Below are positions 51,070 to 63,061 of a DNA stretch of 64,000 nt, piece by piece; the stretch's first letter is position 1; the number at the start of each line of letters is the position of its first letter. Source of the stretch: Symbiodinium natans (Eukaryota; Sar; Dinophyceae; Suessiales; Symbiodiniaceae); assembly GCA_905221605.1 (NCBI GenBank), contig CAJNDS010002366.1, forward strand, positions 326,001 through 390,000, given 5' to 3'. Below the pieces are notes generated by a model that worked only from the letters and a program-made list of their open reading frames with translations, searched no databases and had not been told where the DNA came from. Made by a program: the position numbers and the translations under genes.

Positions 51070-51184
51070 CCGAGGTGAAGCGTCAAGCATAAGGGAGCGA
51101 ACAATGAAACGAAAGAGCGAGCTGAATGGTGAACGCAAGAAACCGTCCCATGAAACCAATAAAAGGACAAAGGACCAAGAACTT
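51070..51184 (+). CDS. possible basic/charged exon
   Basis: With the two bases left by the previous donor the frame reads TRGEASSIRERTMKRKSELN, then GERKKPSHETNKRTKDQELW. Acceptor TAGGGAG|C. The donor may be TGG|GTTTTG, just before TTTAGGG-like units. Confidence 0.45.
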
Positions 51185-51240
51185 TGGTGGGTTTTGTGCG
51201 TTTAGGGTTTTAGGGTTTTAGGGTTTTGGGGTGTTTTGGG

Positions 51241-51312
51241 CGTTTTTTTTTTTGGGGGGGGGGGGGGGGGTTGGGGGGTCTTGGGGGTTTTGGGGGTTTT
51301 TGGGGCTTTCTG
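51241..51312 (+). repeat. G-rich/T-rich tract
   Basis: Long T and G homopolymers (about 10 T then 18 G) followed by GGGGGTTTT units, similar in style to 6011-6195. Confidence 0.85.
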
Positions 51313-52084
51313 GTGTTTTCGAGTTCATAGGACAAGTGCTCTAGGGGAGCCAGACCCACTCCCTCCATGAACCCTAAGCCCTAGTTCAGGGTTTTAGGGC
51401 TCAGGATTTCAGGGCTTGGAGCTTTAGTGCGTTCATTCTAATCATTTTCAAACATCATTTAGTGAATACACCCCGTCCGACAGCTCCAGAGGCAAAGGAA
51501 CCTTGCAGATGAACTCTTTAAACCAAAGTCGCTCTTGAATTCTTTAATTGCAAGAATGGCGCGCGGGGTCCCAACATGGTTGACCGCCGCCGGCTTACGC
51601 CGACATGAACTTGCTGTTTGTCCACGAATAAGTTTCTTTCTAAGGCATAAAACCATAGCTTAACTGAGGCATTTGCCGAAAAATGTCCGGCCTTGTGTCG
51701 TAGGCAGTAAGAACTGTGCCAAAGCTTGATCCCAGGATGAGCGGAAAAGCGCCCCTGAGCATCGACTGCACGTTTCATGCCAGAGTCGTGGGTGGCGGGA
51801 CAGAGCGACGAAAGCTTCCTCCTATACTCCTCCCAGGCCTCTGGATAAGGGTTTAGGGTTTAGGGTTTAGGGTTTAGGGGATAGCCCTCAATCGACCCTG
51901 ACGCCCCAAAGCCGAGACCCCGACGGAAGTGACCTTCAAGTCGTATGGGCCAACTGCCATTGCGCTGTGTCTGCCCATCGCCGGCCGCCGGAATGCTTGC
52001 CCAAGGAAAAGAAGCTGTCAACTTGACAACCCCGAACCCCGAAAGCCGACAAACTGCTCAATACATACACCCTGGAACAACACT

Positions 52085-52135
52085 ATGTCCCCCTTAGGAA
52101 TTATTTGTTTTATTCAGGTTCTAAGGGGAGTACTT
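52085..52135. mobile_element. family G element, short copy
   Basis: GTCCCCCTTAGGAATTATTT then TTCAGGTTCTAAGGGGAGTA, the middle deleted. Confidence 0.6.
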
Positions 52136-52975
52136 ATAGAACACTGAACCTCGACATCCTCAAGCTCAAGCTTGGCATGCGGCGGGGAGGTAATGAGTTA
52201 TTGGTTTTGGGAAATCAGGGTAGCGGCCGTGGAGCCCCAAAGTGACCTTGAACCCTGCGCCAGTTCTGGTCCAGGGCTTGTCACACTGTTCTGCTTCAAG
52301 TTCGGCAACTTGGACTAGATAGGGTTCCACAGCCCGCCTCGACACTGAGTAGTTGTCTTGAACGCGCACTCCTTCTTCGAACCCAGAACGTGTCCAAGGT
52401 TTTGTGCGCTTTCATCTTGGGCGTTGGGCCGCATTAGGTGTTCTTTCTTTCTCTTGACCCAGAAAGACCAGACCAACCATTCCTAAACGGTTCAACTCCC
52501 TCTAGAAGTCCAGAAGCCCTGCAGTATCTTACCCTGATGGGTTGACCTCTACGAAACCGCGGGCTAGACATCTTCGCAACCCCGGTTAGCACATCCAACC
52601 CCCGACCCAGACTAAGTATGAAGTCCGTCAAGTGCGTGATAGGAGACTGCTCCATGGACTTTGGCACTGCTTCCACCGCCACTGCCCTGTCAGAGGCGTG
52701 CCTTGTAGCATGTCGTTAGGCTGCGCAGTGGAGATTTCGGAGCCCTGAACCCTAAACCCTAAACCCCAGACCCTAAACCCCAAACCCTAAGCCCTAAGCC
52801 CTAAACCCTAAACCCTAAACTGCCATGGGATGTTGGGTTCTTGAACCTTGGAGCTGTCACGGAGAACGATCTCTCCGGAGCTGGTTCAACAAAAATGGCC
52901 CCAAGTACACCCAGCTGGAGCTTTTGATTCCTCCCAGGAATCAATCTGGGGGTCCGGCCGTACCGCCTTCCCAGC

Positions 52976-53073
52976 GAGCCCATTACCCCTTAATTAAGGA
53001 ATTTAGCTTAACTTATAAAGGGATCCTTATTCTGATTTAAGGAATATTCCTTAATTAAGGGGTATTGGGCTCT
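52976..53073. mobile_element. family F palindromic element
   Basis: The left arm GAGCCCATTACCCCTTAATT and AAGGAAT pair with the right ATTCCTTAATTAAGGGGTAT and TGGGCTC, giving inverted repeats of about 27 bp around a 45-bp centre. Single copy. Confidence 0.87.
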
Positions 53074-53175
53074 TTGGGTTAGAGCGACAGGTCCAAAAAC
53101 CGCACGTGCGCCAAGCTTCACGACCCTGGTGGGTTGTGCAGATCATGGGTGGAGCTTCTGACTTCAGGGGGGTCT

Positions 53176-53272
53176 CTTATATCCTTCTTGGGAATTATTT
53201 TTTTGTTTAGATAAAACCCGAGAGGGTATTAAAAATATTTTTTTTTTTAAAGGTTCTAAGGGGAGTATAGTC
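53176..53272. mobile_element. family G element
   Basis: TATATCCTTCTTGGGAATTA ... AAGGTTCTAAGGGGAGTATA, with GATAAAACCCGAGAGGG inside. Confidence 0.8.
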
Positions 53273-53358
53273 TCTAGTGGGGGGGGTGTAGGGTTCCGGA
53301 GCTCGTGGTTTAGTCGGAGATTGCTCAAGATTAGGATATCCCCGAGCCCTTGTTGCAG

Positions 53359-53454
53359 ATGCCCTGCCAGGCGGAGGTGGAATCGGTTCTTGTGACAGCC
53401 ACCTCTGAAGACGCCTTTTCGACATCAGCCTTCCTTCGGCCTTCGGCGCCTTGA
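53359..53454 (+). CDS. possible exon
   Basis: After TTGTTGCAG the frame reads MPCQAEVESVLVTATSEDAF, then STSAFLRPSAP and a TGA. It could be a terminal exon. Confidence 0.4.
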   Translation: MPCQAEVESVLVTATSEDAFSTSAFLRPSAP

Positions 53455-53889
53455 GCTACTCGATAACCCTGCACCCCCGATACCCTACGGCATCCCTGAG
53501 GCCCGAAACACGTCGATTTCGCTCGGCACTTACAATATCTCAACATGCCTGATGACCAAATCTTATGCTAAGCCACCAAAAAAAGAGCCACTGCCAGGTT
53601 TGGAACAATTTGGGCAGGGGTTTCGGATGTCCTACGGTTTCCTACGGCTGCATCGTCCTACGGCTGCACCCCTCCAACCCTAGAAAACAAGGCCATGCCA
53701 TCATCATGCAGCTCTTGCCTCACCTATGAAAAGCAACGTCTTTAAGCTGTCGTATACAAGAAATCGATGCACCCAAGTTAGAGTTGGGGCGCTCGACCCT
53801 AAACCCGAAACCCTAAACCCTAACCCGCGTTCAACCCCTGGACCGCCAAGAGTTCAGTTCAGGGCTTAAGGCGTGCTTAAGGACATGGC

Positions 53890-53982
53890 CAGCGTGCGCA
53901 ATTATACTCTGTAGCCCCTTACAAATAGGCCCTTTTCTCGGGTTGATTATGGTGATTTTCGGGCCTCATGGCCCATCCTGGT
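53890..53982. mobile_element. family A element
   Basis: A reverse copy with an altered left end (CAGCGTGCGCAATTATACTC) and an intact right end (CTCATGGCCCATCCTGGTA). Confidence 0.78.
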
Positions 53983-54120
53983 AGGTTAATGTTTTAAGTT
54001 TAGGGCAGGCCACGAATGGAAGCCTTGATGTCTGAGGAAACCTCGAAAGTTCGTAGCTGAGTAAACTCCGTCCAGAGGACTGGAAAGTCGGCTCCCACCT
54101 CGCCCGGTTTCCTTCCTGCA

Positions 54121-54340
<220 letters not shown>

Positions 54341-55592
54341 CGGCAAATCCTACCAGCTTTGGTGCCGGATTTCTGGTGAGAGCCGGATGTTGCACAGATT
54401 GCGTAAGGATCTCAGCTGCTCTGGCTTTGATGGGGCTTTTACAGTGCATTCGGACTTCGCCCTCCAGCCGGAGGAGATTGCTCTCCGGGTCCAAACCTTG
54501 ACAACACAATGCTGGCGCATGGCCACATAGAATCCTCTAATGTCTTCGTACTTCTTCGTCGTGGCCTTGAAAATTGTTAGGTGTCTGAGATCAGACGTAT
54601 CTAAGCATCCAGGACTTGAGTGCTTCTTCAGCTCAGGATTGGCAGCAAACTGCAAAGCTTTAGGTTCACAGGGTTCCAGGTCCTTGCGCAGTCGCAGCTG
54701 TAGCGTCGCCAGCTGAGAAAAAAAGCCTCCGAGACCCTAAATCCTGCAGCCTAAGTGTAGAGTAACCTGATGTCCAAAGTAGGAGTATGCTGACTTACGA
54801 CATCCTACGACGCAACGCGTCAAGTTGCGGGTGCTGTGTAGCGTGCGTGGGAGTACTTACAGATGTTGTGTATATGCACAGCATTGGACCCAGCAAAGAG
54901 GGGCTTCGGTCCAAGCGCTACAGTATCGGTGGACTGGGCGCCATGTGCATTGTGCTTGCAAGCGCATGTAACAGGCTGGCCAGCTATGATTTTTGCGGGA
55001 CTTTCTCAAGTTCACCACCTCTTGGTCGCCTTCTTGATGGTATTCCGGGAATCCCTGTGTAATGCGCGAGCCGACACCCTGACAGTGTAGGGAAGGTGGC
55101 TGCATCAGCACTCCATGGGTCAAGACAGGCTTCCATCGCACAAAGCCCACTCGCTCTGGTTTCCAAATCTTGAAGAAGTCACTATATGTGCAGGTGAATG
55201 TGGTTGCAAGGCTTCTTAAGAGGGTTTAATTGCAGACAAGTTGCAGCATAAATCCCATGCCTTAGACCCTTAGGAGGGAACAGGCGAGGACTCGTGATCT
55301 GGGTGTATGGGGGCATAGGTGTGGGCTTTGAAAGCGTGCCCCCAAACTCCTACTTGAACTGGCCTTGCGCCCAACACCTCAAAAACCTACAGCTGACTGC
55401 AACGCCGTGGCTGCAGCCTCTTGTGTGCCAGCCCCGCAAAAGCACAAGACAATTAACGCCAGACCTCCATACTCATTACCCTCCACTGCCCTCAAGTAAC
55501 CTGCATTAGTGGATAACTTCAGGGTTTGGGCATTCAGTGGCTGACTGGACAAAGAGATTGGCAGCCAAGACCCAGAAGCCCAAAAACATTGT

Positions 55593-55773
55593 GAGGGTTA
55601 TATTAGGAGTACCTTACTGGGGTCCTGAATATCACGGGATCCTACTACGTGGGGGTCCAGATAACTTTATCCCCCTTGGGAGTTGTTTTTGTTTATTTGT
55701 TTATATAACACCCAAGAGTATTAAGGTTCTAAGGGGAGTATTGATAAAGGGTTCCCTATGATCGTAAATCCCC
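55593..55773. mobile_element. family B element containing a family G element
   Basis: Family-B ends (AGGGTTATATTAGGAGTACC ... CCCTATGATCGTAAATCCCC) flanked by TTGTG on both sides. Inside is a family-G copy (55652-55742, TTATCCCCCTTGGGAGTTG ... AGGTTCTAAGGGGAGTA). Same nesting order as at 47008-47208. Confidence 0.83.
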
Positions 55774-56057
55774 TTGTGTTGAAACGACTTAAAGCTCATC
55801 GTGGATGCGGCTGCCCCTGGAGTGGCAGCGACTCAAGGAAGAGGCCCTTTGCTTGTCGGCTTTTGGGGGTAAGGACGCGAGTTGAAGGCCTTTGCTCTTT
55901 GGCGTCACATACCCAGCAAGCATCATCCGTAAACCCTAAACCCTAAACCCTAAACCCTCTTTGAATCATAGATTCTCACGTCAGGCCCTCGCCCATCCAT
56001 GCCTCGCCTTCGGATTCATCACGGTCCTCCGGCGTGGCAAAGTCGGGCGTTGGAGGT

Positions 56058-56257
56058 TTACCCGGATGGGCGACTAGGGTTTAGGGTTTAGGGTTTAGGG
56101 TTTAGGGTTTAGGGTTTAGGGTTTAGGGTTTAGGGTTTAGGGTTTAGGGTTTAGGGTTTAGGGTTTAGGGTTTAGGGTTTAGGGTTTAGGGTTCCCACAA
56201 TCAACCCGATAAAGGGCCTTTTTAGAGGCTTATAGGGTATCATAGCCCGTCCTGGTA
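56058..56257. mobile_element. family A element split by a telomere array
   Basis: The left part ACCCGGATGGGCGACTAGGG is followed by about 17 TTTAGGG units (56074-56193), then the right part CCCACAATCAACCCGATAAA ... CATAGCCCGTCCTGGTA. The break is at the same internal TAGGG as at 29311. Confidence 0.87.
56074..56193 (+). repeat. long TTTAGGG array nested in family A
   Basis: About 17 perfect units. Confidence 0.96.
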
Positions 56258-56669
56258 GCGAGGGGGCTTAGTGCGTTTGGGCATATGGGGGAAAGTTGAG
56301 TATGAACCGCGTAGCAACTCACGGCTTGTGCCTCATGATGTTTCCCCCGCCCTGAGAATAACATATGAATTGTCTCGAGGGTGAACGGTTGGTGTTTAGG
56401 ATGAGCGCGCACTTGGAGAGCAAAGCAATGGTCTTCAAGATGCCCATGTTGGTTTTGTTGACTGCGGCATTCACTTTGCATGGTGGGGGGGTTCCAAGCT
56501 CGAGTTTGTTTCTTGGGTACGTGTTAAGCGTTGCGCATGTCGCTGCAGACCTTGAGAGAAGAGACACAGTATCATGATCCAGTCGAAGCTCTAAAGTAAA
56601 GCATCTCTCAGCCTTGAATTCCCAAACCCCTCCGCGCGCTTGAGCTTCATGAGCCCACTTGTCCTGGCT

Positions 56670-56804
56670 TTAGGGTTTAGGGTTTAGGGTTTAGGGTTTA
56701 GGGTTTAGGGTTTAGGGTTTAGGGTTTAGGGTTTAGGGTTTAGGGTTTAGGGTTTAGGGTTTAGGGTTTAGGGTTTAGGGTTTAGGGTTTAGGGTTTAGG
56801 GTTC
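56670..56804 (+). repeat. long TTTAGGG array
   Basis: About 19 units, nearly perfect, 135 bp. Confidence 0.96.
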
Positions 56805-57411
56805 AGTGCAGCTGCAGCTGCAGGCATGCCCTGCCCTCAACAGTTTGCAGCTGGCCCTCTGCCTTCTCACGGGCCAGGCATTGGAGGAGTCGTGTTTTAT
56901 GAGGGGCCTAGGGGCTTCATGCTTTTCGGGCGGCTTAAAGCTAGACCCCAAAGCCCCTGCGCCCCGAACGTGCTCCCCAAAGGCCCAACTCCCCAAGCTA
57001 CTCGTAAGATCCCCAACTTAAATCCAACAGCAACAGATCCAGAACACAGTTTTCTGGACCTGACTGTGCAAAGCACGTTCAAGGCACCCAAAAACCGCCT
57101 CCCTGTTGTGAGGTGGCTTCGAGTTGGGCACTTCGGTGGTCCCTTTGGGTCTGCGGCATGCTACGTCTGATGCACAGTTTAGGGTTTAGGGTTTAGGGTT
57201 TAAGGTTTAGGGTTTAGGTTTTACGGTTTAGGGTTTTGCACAGTGAGGCGAAGAGAGGAATAGGGCCATCGAGTTTGAAGGCACACTTGGTTGAAGTCCC
57301 TGTTGGTCTACACACGCCAGGCTGAGAATGCCAGTGCCGCGCATGTCACTGTAAGTATGTCTGGAAAAGGAGATGTGTTAGCGCCTGAGCGGTTTTGGCT
57401 CTGATTTACTA

Positions 57412-57436
57412 CCGCCCCCCCCCCCCCCCCCCCCCG
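57412..57436. repeat. poly-C run
   Basis: More than 20 consecutive C, then GCGG. Confidence 0.97.
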
Positions 57437-57569
57437 CGGAATGATTCATGGTCCCTGTGCCGAAAGTCCAACAAAGGCTTGGCACCAGCAAACGCTTGTC
57501 GAGGATTCTGCCTCCACAGGAACGCCTCTAGTCGCAGGCGTTTGGAACAAGAAGGCACGCGGGGGTTTG

Positions 57570-57985
57570 TGTTTGTCTCGATCTTGAACCCTCCGACGCG
57601 CGATGACGCTTGGATTTTCTGGGCGTCCTCAAACTCGAAATGTTTCGAGGTAAAGCGGCAGACGCAGATGACATCAGTGAGTGGGCCCCGGGTCCCGGGT
57701 TCATGGGATCTTGTATGCGAAGGTCGAATGTCTCGAGTTTTTCATCTCCGGCTTCTAAAAGCCGATGAATGCTCCGAGGGCTTTGTTTCATGAACTATGA
57801 ATGTTTCGAGGATGTCGCATCTTTTTCTGGAAACAAAAGCGTTGCTCATCTTCCTGTGACCTTTAAAAAAACATGGTCTCGAGGACTTGGCAGTTGCCCA
57901 CATCACATGCAGCGCAATTTCTCGAGACCTTAGCCCCTAAACACTAAACCATTTTTGCGTTTAAACGCTGAACGTCTCGAGTTTT
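57570..57985. repeat. spaced TCTCGAG-type motifs
   Basis: AATGTCTCGAG-like or AATGTTTCGAGG-like motifs recur at about 57574, 57640, 57728, 57798, 57876, 57919 and 57972, mostly 65-90 bp apart. This suggests an old, diverged tandem repeat. Confidence 0.5.
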
Positions 57986-58432
57986 GCGCTTTCGGCGTGC
58001 GGTCGGCCTTCCAAAAGTCTATGGCTGCTTCGATATTTGCATGCTGCGTTCTATAAAAGAACCCTAAACCCTAAACCAGATGAAATGCATCCAGGAGTTC
58101 AGCTGATGGTGAAAATGCCTCGGCTTTTTTTCCGTCGCACACTGTCGAGACATTCCTTGTGTTTTCTCGCACTCACGAAGCCAGCAATTCCCTGCAGCAT
58201 CGACCCTTTTTTCCCGCTGTATTATATAAAACACTTGCAAGAAACACACCATACAGGTAGACCCTAAACCCTAAACCCTAAACCCACAAGGAGCGAACAA
58301 AATCTGTGCTAAGGCCCAGACCACGCAGCCACGCTGAATACCATGTCACAAGGCGGGGGATCCAGAAGTGAGAGCGATACCCCAAGCCCTAAACCCTAAA
58401 CCCTAAACCCTAAACCCTAAACCCTAAACACC

Positions 58433-58553
58433 CCTTGGGATGGGTCCCCCTTATGCAAAAAGAAGCTTCTAAGTAGGGATTAAATGGTTACCCCCCCCCC
58501 CCCCCAACCCCCCCATTAGAATCCCGATTAAGGACTGGCGAGATAAGCCAAGA
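58433..58553. mobile_element. family C element, partly decayed
   Basis: CCTTGGGATGGGTCCCCCTT ... CCCGATTAAGGACTGGCGAG, with a poly-C run (about 15) in the centre and a weak right end. Confidence 0.65.
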
Positions 58554-58561
58554 TTATTGTG

Positions 58562-58637
58562 AGCCCTTAGGGGTTTAGGGTTTAGGGTTTAGGGTCTAGG
58601 GTTTAGGGTTTAGGGTTTAGGGTTCAGGGTTTAGGGA
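58562..58637 (+). repeat. TTTAGGG array with variants
   Basis: About 10 units including TCTAGGG and TTCAGGG. Confidence 0.92.
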
Positions 58638-59132
58638 GGGTCTGGAGTGAGATTTTTCAGTTGGGCACTAATTATGAGGGGTTTATCAGAGGGCGTCGTA
58701 GTTTTTCTTTTTTTTCAAATCCGCTGTGAGGTTTGTGCTGTTGGGGTGCCAAGCCTATGAACCTTGAACTTTCGAGCAAACAAAAGCCAAAGAGGACTGT
58801 ATGGCCCGTACCAAGCCCTAAGCCCTGTCCAAAAACATTCCAGACCCTCAAGCCCTCAAGGCCCTCGCCTCTCAGGTTACCCTAAACCCTGAACCCTGAA
58901 CTCTAAACCCTAGGTTACCCTATAGGCTAGAAACCGCAGGCGTCACGCAGTCGAGTGCGGAGGCGGATCTTGTGGGCAGCTATTGGCACCTGGGCCGGGG
59001 CCTCCCGGGCTTTGGTGATTTAAGTGTAGGGTTTAGGGTTTAGGGTTTAGAGGGTTGAGGGTCCTCCGGGCTTTGGGGATTTGAGGCTATCAGTCAGTCA
59101 GGATGAAGTGTTTCGCCGCGTGCAGTGCTAGG

Positions 59133-59390
59133 AGATGAAGAAACAGGGACTTGCAGGGACATTTGCAGGGACCCTACCGAGTCTTGGTAGCCGTAGATTG
59201 GCAGAGTGGGCGCTTGGGGCTGCTGGAAGTTGCCAATGTCAGTGGGGTTCAGTGCTTACGGCTGATGGTGTACGCAGTTGGAGAAGTTGTTTTGGTTCGA
59301 GGGCCTTTTCTTGATGCTTTGGCGTGGAGGCTTCAGAGCCTAGAGCGCGAGAACTTAACAGCCATCCTGAACCTGAAGTCCGAAGCTTAG
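59133..59390 (+). CDS. uncertain open region
   Basis: Two overlapping + strand frames stay open for 60-79 codons (one begins EMKKQGLAGTF, the other MQGHLQGPYRVLVAVDW). No motif or clear splice pair. Confidence 0.2.
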
Positions 59391-60447
59391 ATTGAACTCT
59401 ACGACTCACAACGGCAATAAAGTATCCTGAAGATGTTGGCTTCATACTACAGCTTTCGAGCCCGAACTCAACCCCATATCTAAACCCAAACAAGACGTGA
59501 GGCTTGCTCGGCATCGCCGCTGCCTCAGCTGAGCTTGCTTCTGCCATGACCACAGGGTTTTCGCCAGGAGAATTTCCCCCAAAATCCAGCCAATAGGGGT
59601 TTAGGGTTTGGGGTTTGGGGTTTAGGAATATTTCGAATAGTATTCCCTTAGGGTCCCTTTATCCCCCCAAAACCCAAGGCAGCCTATGAAATCATGGCAT
59701 CTTGTTATGGACTCATGGACGCAAGCAGTTGCCTGGCCACCCACCGGCTTTTAGGACTTAGTGCTCGGTAGTGCTCGGCAAGATTGACTCCAGTGCTCTG
59801 TCGTCCACCTAGCCATTAATGTTGGTACCATGGTTCAACATGGATGAAATTCCGCGTGACAAGGAACCTTTTTCCTTTTCCCAGATTTAGCCGACTCAGG
59901 CCTACTCTGAACATCTCTGAACACCACGAAAAACATCTGGATCCCCTCCATGGAAAGTATGCAAGCGGCAGACCACACAGAGACCACACAGCCCTCGTTG
60001 CAGACGTCATCCCCACGAAGTCGTCAACTCTTCATGTGACCATTTGAAGAACACGAACGGGGAACCGCCAGTGTTTGCGGCCGCGAAGAATCAGCTTCAA
60101 GTACCACATGGCATCAAGTAAAGCAATCTGTCGATGAGTAGTCGTGCAGGCATGATAGATATTGGTCTAGGCAAGCTCTTAACCCGACTTAATCTGTGCT
60201 GCGGGGGCTGAGGCGGTGTGCGTGCCGCCTGCCATAGTCGTGTGCGACGCTGGGCAGCGTTTTGCTACATTACGTTACGCTGCCACAGAAGAACTCCGGA
60301 GCATGGGACTGATTCGCGCAGTGCACCAGACTTGCGGTCTAGGCTTTACATTCAAGAGGGGTTTAGGGTTTAGGGTTTAGGGTTTAGGGTGTGAACTCGA
60401 GCTGCAAGAACATGTTGTGTCGGCCAGGCCTACATACAAGTCAATAT

Positions 60448-60542
60448 GGGGGTTTACGGGGTTTACGATCATAAGGACCCCAAAAAAGATAGACCCCCAA
60501 TAAGGACCCCCAATAAGGTACCCCTTTTCTTGGCAAACCCCC
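60448..60542. mobile_element. family B element
   Basis: GGGGGTTTACGGGGTTTACG ... CCCCTTTTCTTGGCAAACCC, flanked by ATATG on both sides (60444-60448 and 60543-60547, sharing one G with the TIR). Confidence 0.87.
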
Positions 60543-60562
60543 ATATGAGCTCTCTCTTGCAG

Positions 60563-60671
60563 CCCAGGCCATCTGCCTTCTCCACCTGGGCGGGGAGCTG
60601 CCTCCTCGCCGCCTTCGGGCTGCTGTGGCAGCCCAGGTCGCAGCCACGACACCTGGCCTGAAAAGGGATGG
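60563..60671 (+). CDS. exon-like segment between two family B elements
   Basis: After a CTCTCTTGCAG acceptor the frame reads AQAICLLHLGGELPPRRLRA, then AVAAQVAATTPGLKRDG, and ends at the left end of the next family-B element. Family unknown. Confidence 0.55.
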
Positions 60672-60781
60672 GGGGTTTACGAGAATAGGGGACCCCTACA
60701 ATAGACCGAATTAGTGGGATTTGCTTTAAAGAGGACCCCAAAAAGGGACCCCTAAAGTACCCCTATAATTCGGAAACCCCC
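60671..60781. mobile_element. family B element carrying a 3' splice site
   Basis: GGGGGTTTACGAGAATAGGG ... CCCCTATAATTCGGAAACCC, flanked by GATG. Its right edge CCCCCAG is an acceptor for the following frame (MKALEADLGSAFR from 60784). Confidence 0.83.
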
Positions 60782-60783
60782 AG

Positions 60784-60840
60784 ATGAAGGCATTAGAAGC
60801 GGATTTAGGCAGTGCTTTCCGTACCCGCGGGGGCTTGACA
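60784..60840 (+). CDS. possible exon after a family B acceptor
   Basis: Reads MKALEADLGSAFRTRGGLTW. It continues open to about 60945, with no clear donor. Confidence 0.35.
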
Positions 60841-61169
60841 TGGCTGTTGTTGCACCCTTCTATCGCATGGCACAGGGGATGCAACACATCGGGTTGTTTG
60901 CTTCATGCTGTCGCGCAGGACAAAGGGTACGACAGTACGACATGAATTTGGGCATGGCTTGTTGCTATCGCACAGGCGGAGGTGCTACGTAAGTTGGGTA
61001 TAGTGTATGTTATGCTATCACACAATGCCGGGGGCCTACTGGCACTGTGCGTGTGTGGCAGAACATGCAGTCTGTACATCACGATCCAGGTATGCCAGAT
61101 TTTCAACTAGGGTTTAGGGTTTAGGGTTTAGGGGACGTTACAAAACAAGCGATTTGCGTTTTATCGAGC

Positions 61170-61330
61170 ACGGAGCGGGGGCATGGATCGCTGGATTCTT
61201 CCAAAGACGCCAGCGACCAGGGTGTTGTGTTCCGGAACGCCGAAGCATGCACCTCCAAAGGGACTGCCTTAGAGTCTTAGACGCCCTGCACCGCGTGGTA
61301 TGCATGTTGGAGCTTGTCCAGCAAGTGTCT
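61170..61330 (+). other. coding-like region, frame unclear
   Basis: Two frames look protein-like: GSLDSSKDASDQGVVFRNAE and RDCLRVLDALHRVVCMLELV. Flanking splice sites are not decisive. Confidence 0.25.
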
Positions 61331-62572
61331 TGAGGCAGCGCAACGAACATGAAGAATTTCCTGCGCAACCTGAAGAACATGTTCAACAACGTTTGTAACA
61401 TCGGTATCGCACAGCTGCATGCTGCCACGAACTTTTTAGAATCAGAAGCCCAAAGCCCGAAAAACCCACAATATCTATATACATCTAAAAAATGTTTATG
61501 TATGTACACTACACTCCTTATCTTCTACACCTTCAAAATGTTGTTTCTTGCACACGCTCCTTCACCCTCTACAAACGGTCAAAATTGAGCATGCGCAAGT
61601 GTGTCAGCATACAGCTTAACGACAAGGGTGTCTGCGTGTGTGTGTGTGTGTGGCATGTGCATGTGTCGTGCGCTATCACACGGACAGTTTGTTGCCTACG
61701 TTGGGTTGGGTAAGTTGTGCTATGTGTTGTGTTGAAGCACAGGACACCGGGTAAAATCCCGCAGGGGTGTCGCTGCAACACTGCCCGCAAACAGAGTGTA
61801 CCTGGAACGCCCACGAATAACGCAGAGAATCTCGCAGAGTTTCCCTGGAGTGCCAAACCCCCAGAGAACCCCGTAGAGGATCCCTGGAGTAGCCCCACAC
61901 AAACTCCCACATTGTCCCCTGAAGCGCCAACCCCAGAGGAGCCTCGCAGTGCCCATCACATAGGATGGGGATAAACTTGTTTGGACTTGTTGGGGTTTGT
62001 TGGGTCAACCGCGGTTTGGCGAAGAAGCCATGCCACAGCCGGTCATAGCTGCAGCTGCATGGCCAACGTGCCCAAACGCATCTAAGGTGTTGGGCCGCAG
62101 CATTCCTTCTGCTTCTGCTCAGGCTTCATCCGTACTTGAGAGTTCACAAATGCTTAAGTACAGTCGGGTGTTAGGCTTTGGGGGGTGAGATTTCTGCAAG
62201 ATTGTACAGCGCAGCCTCCCAAAGCCATCAGCCCCTCCATGAAAGGTGATTCAAGATTCAAGATGGTGATGGTTCGTACTTTAGATGCAGGCCATTTACA
62301 ACAGGGCAGCAGCGGAGAACCAGCAGTCTGAGTGCAGGCGGCAAGACGCAAAGCGGGGCAGCAGGACGAAAGCCACAGAGAAGCCCTGGAGACGATGTCC
62401 ACGAAGCTGAGGGGAAACGTGAGGGGAGGAGGCGAAAGGCGCCCTTGGGAGGATGCATCTCCGAGGTCCACAACCGGCCCCTGAAACCCATAAGGCTACA
62501 CTGCCAATCAGTGCCTCAACGGGCCCGCTAGGCCCAAGACATGGACGATGGTTTTCGGATTGGGGTCTTCAG

Positions 62573-62667
62573 GAGTCTCACGGAAGAGTTCAAAGCTTTC
62601 ACTCCGAATTCAACTCGAAACCTGAGGCCTTGACCGCATTTATCTTCGCGATTCCTCCAGAACATAG
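62573..62667 (+). CDS. exon-like segment
   Basis: Reads ESHGRVQSFHSEFNSKPEAL, then TAFIFAIPPEH. Acceptor TCTTCAG|GAG; donor CATAG|GTATCA. Family unknown. Confidence 0.5.
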
Positions 62668-62905
62668 GTATCATAAGATAGATACGTTCGTGGTAGCAGC
62701 TTTGTCCATCACAAGGTGATTTTTTTTGCAGATCTGGAACACACGGCCGACGAACAACGGCTGTTTATGAAAAGAGGTCCTTTCGATAGTTTAGGAGCAG
62801 AGTGGGCCTGTACCCGAGTTTTTTTAGAAAGCCATACAATGCCCAAGTGCATGACTTCACTGAACACCCTAAACCCTAAACCCTAAACCCTAAACCCTTT
62901 TGCAG

Positions 62906-62983
62906 GTTGTGCTTCAGCTGGCAAAGTACGACCTGCCGCCAGGCCGAGAGGGCTGCACTGCGATTTTCTGCTTCACCCGTTAG
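62906..62983 (+). CDS. possible terminal exon
   Basis: After CTTTTGCAG the frame reads VVLQLAKYDLPPGREGCTAI, then FCFTR and a TAG at 62981. It begins 8 bp after a CCCTAAA array. Phase 0 here does not match the phase-2 donor at 62667, which would instead read LCFSWQST; so either an exon is missing or the other frame is used. Confidence 0.45.
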   Translation, partial: VVLQLAKYDLPPGREGCTAIFCFTR

Positions 62984-62995
62984 AAGCAACTTGCG

Positions 62996-63061
62996 TTTAG
63001 GGTCCAGGGTTTAGGGTTTAGGGTTTAGGGGTTTAGGGTTTGGGGTTTAGGGTTTAGGGTC
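62996..63061 (+). repeat. TTTAGGG array with variants
   Basis: About nine units including TCCAGGG, TTTAGGGG and TTTGGGG. Confidence 0.92.

Noticed and set aside
61720-61974. Pro-rich frame and its antisense partner
   Set aside because: The sequence has imperfect ~45-bp repeats (TTCCCTGGAGT.GCC); both strands are open because of composition.
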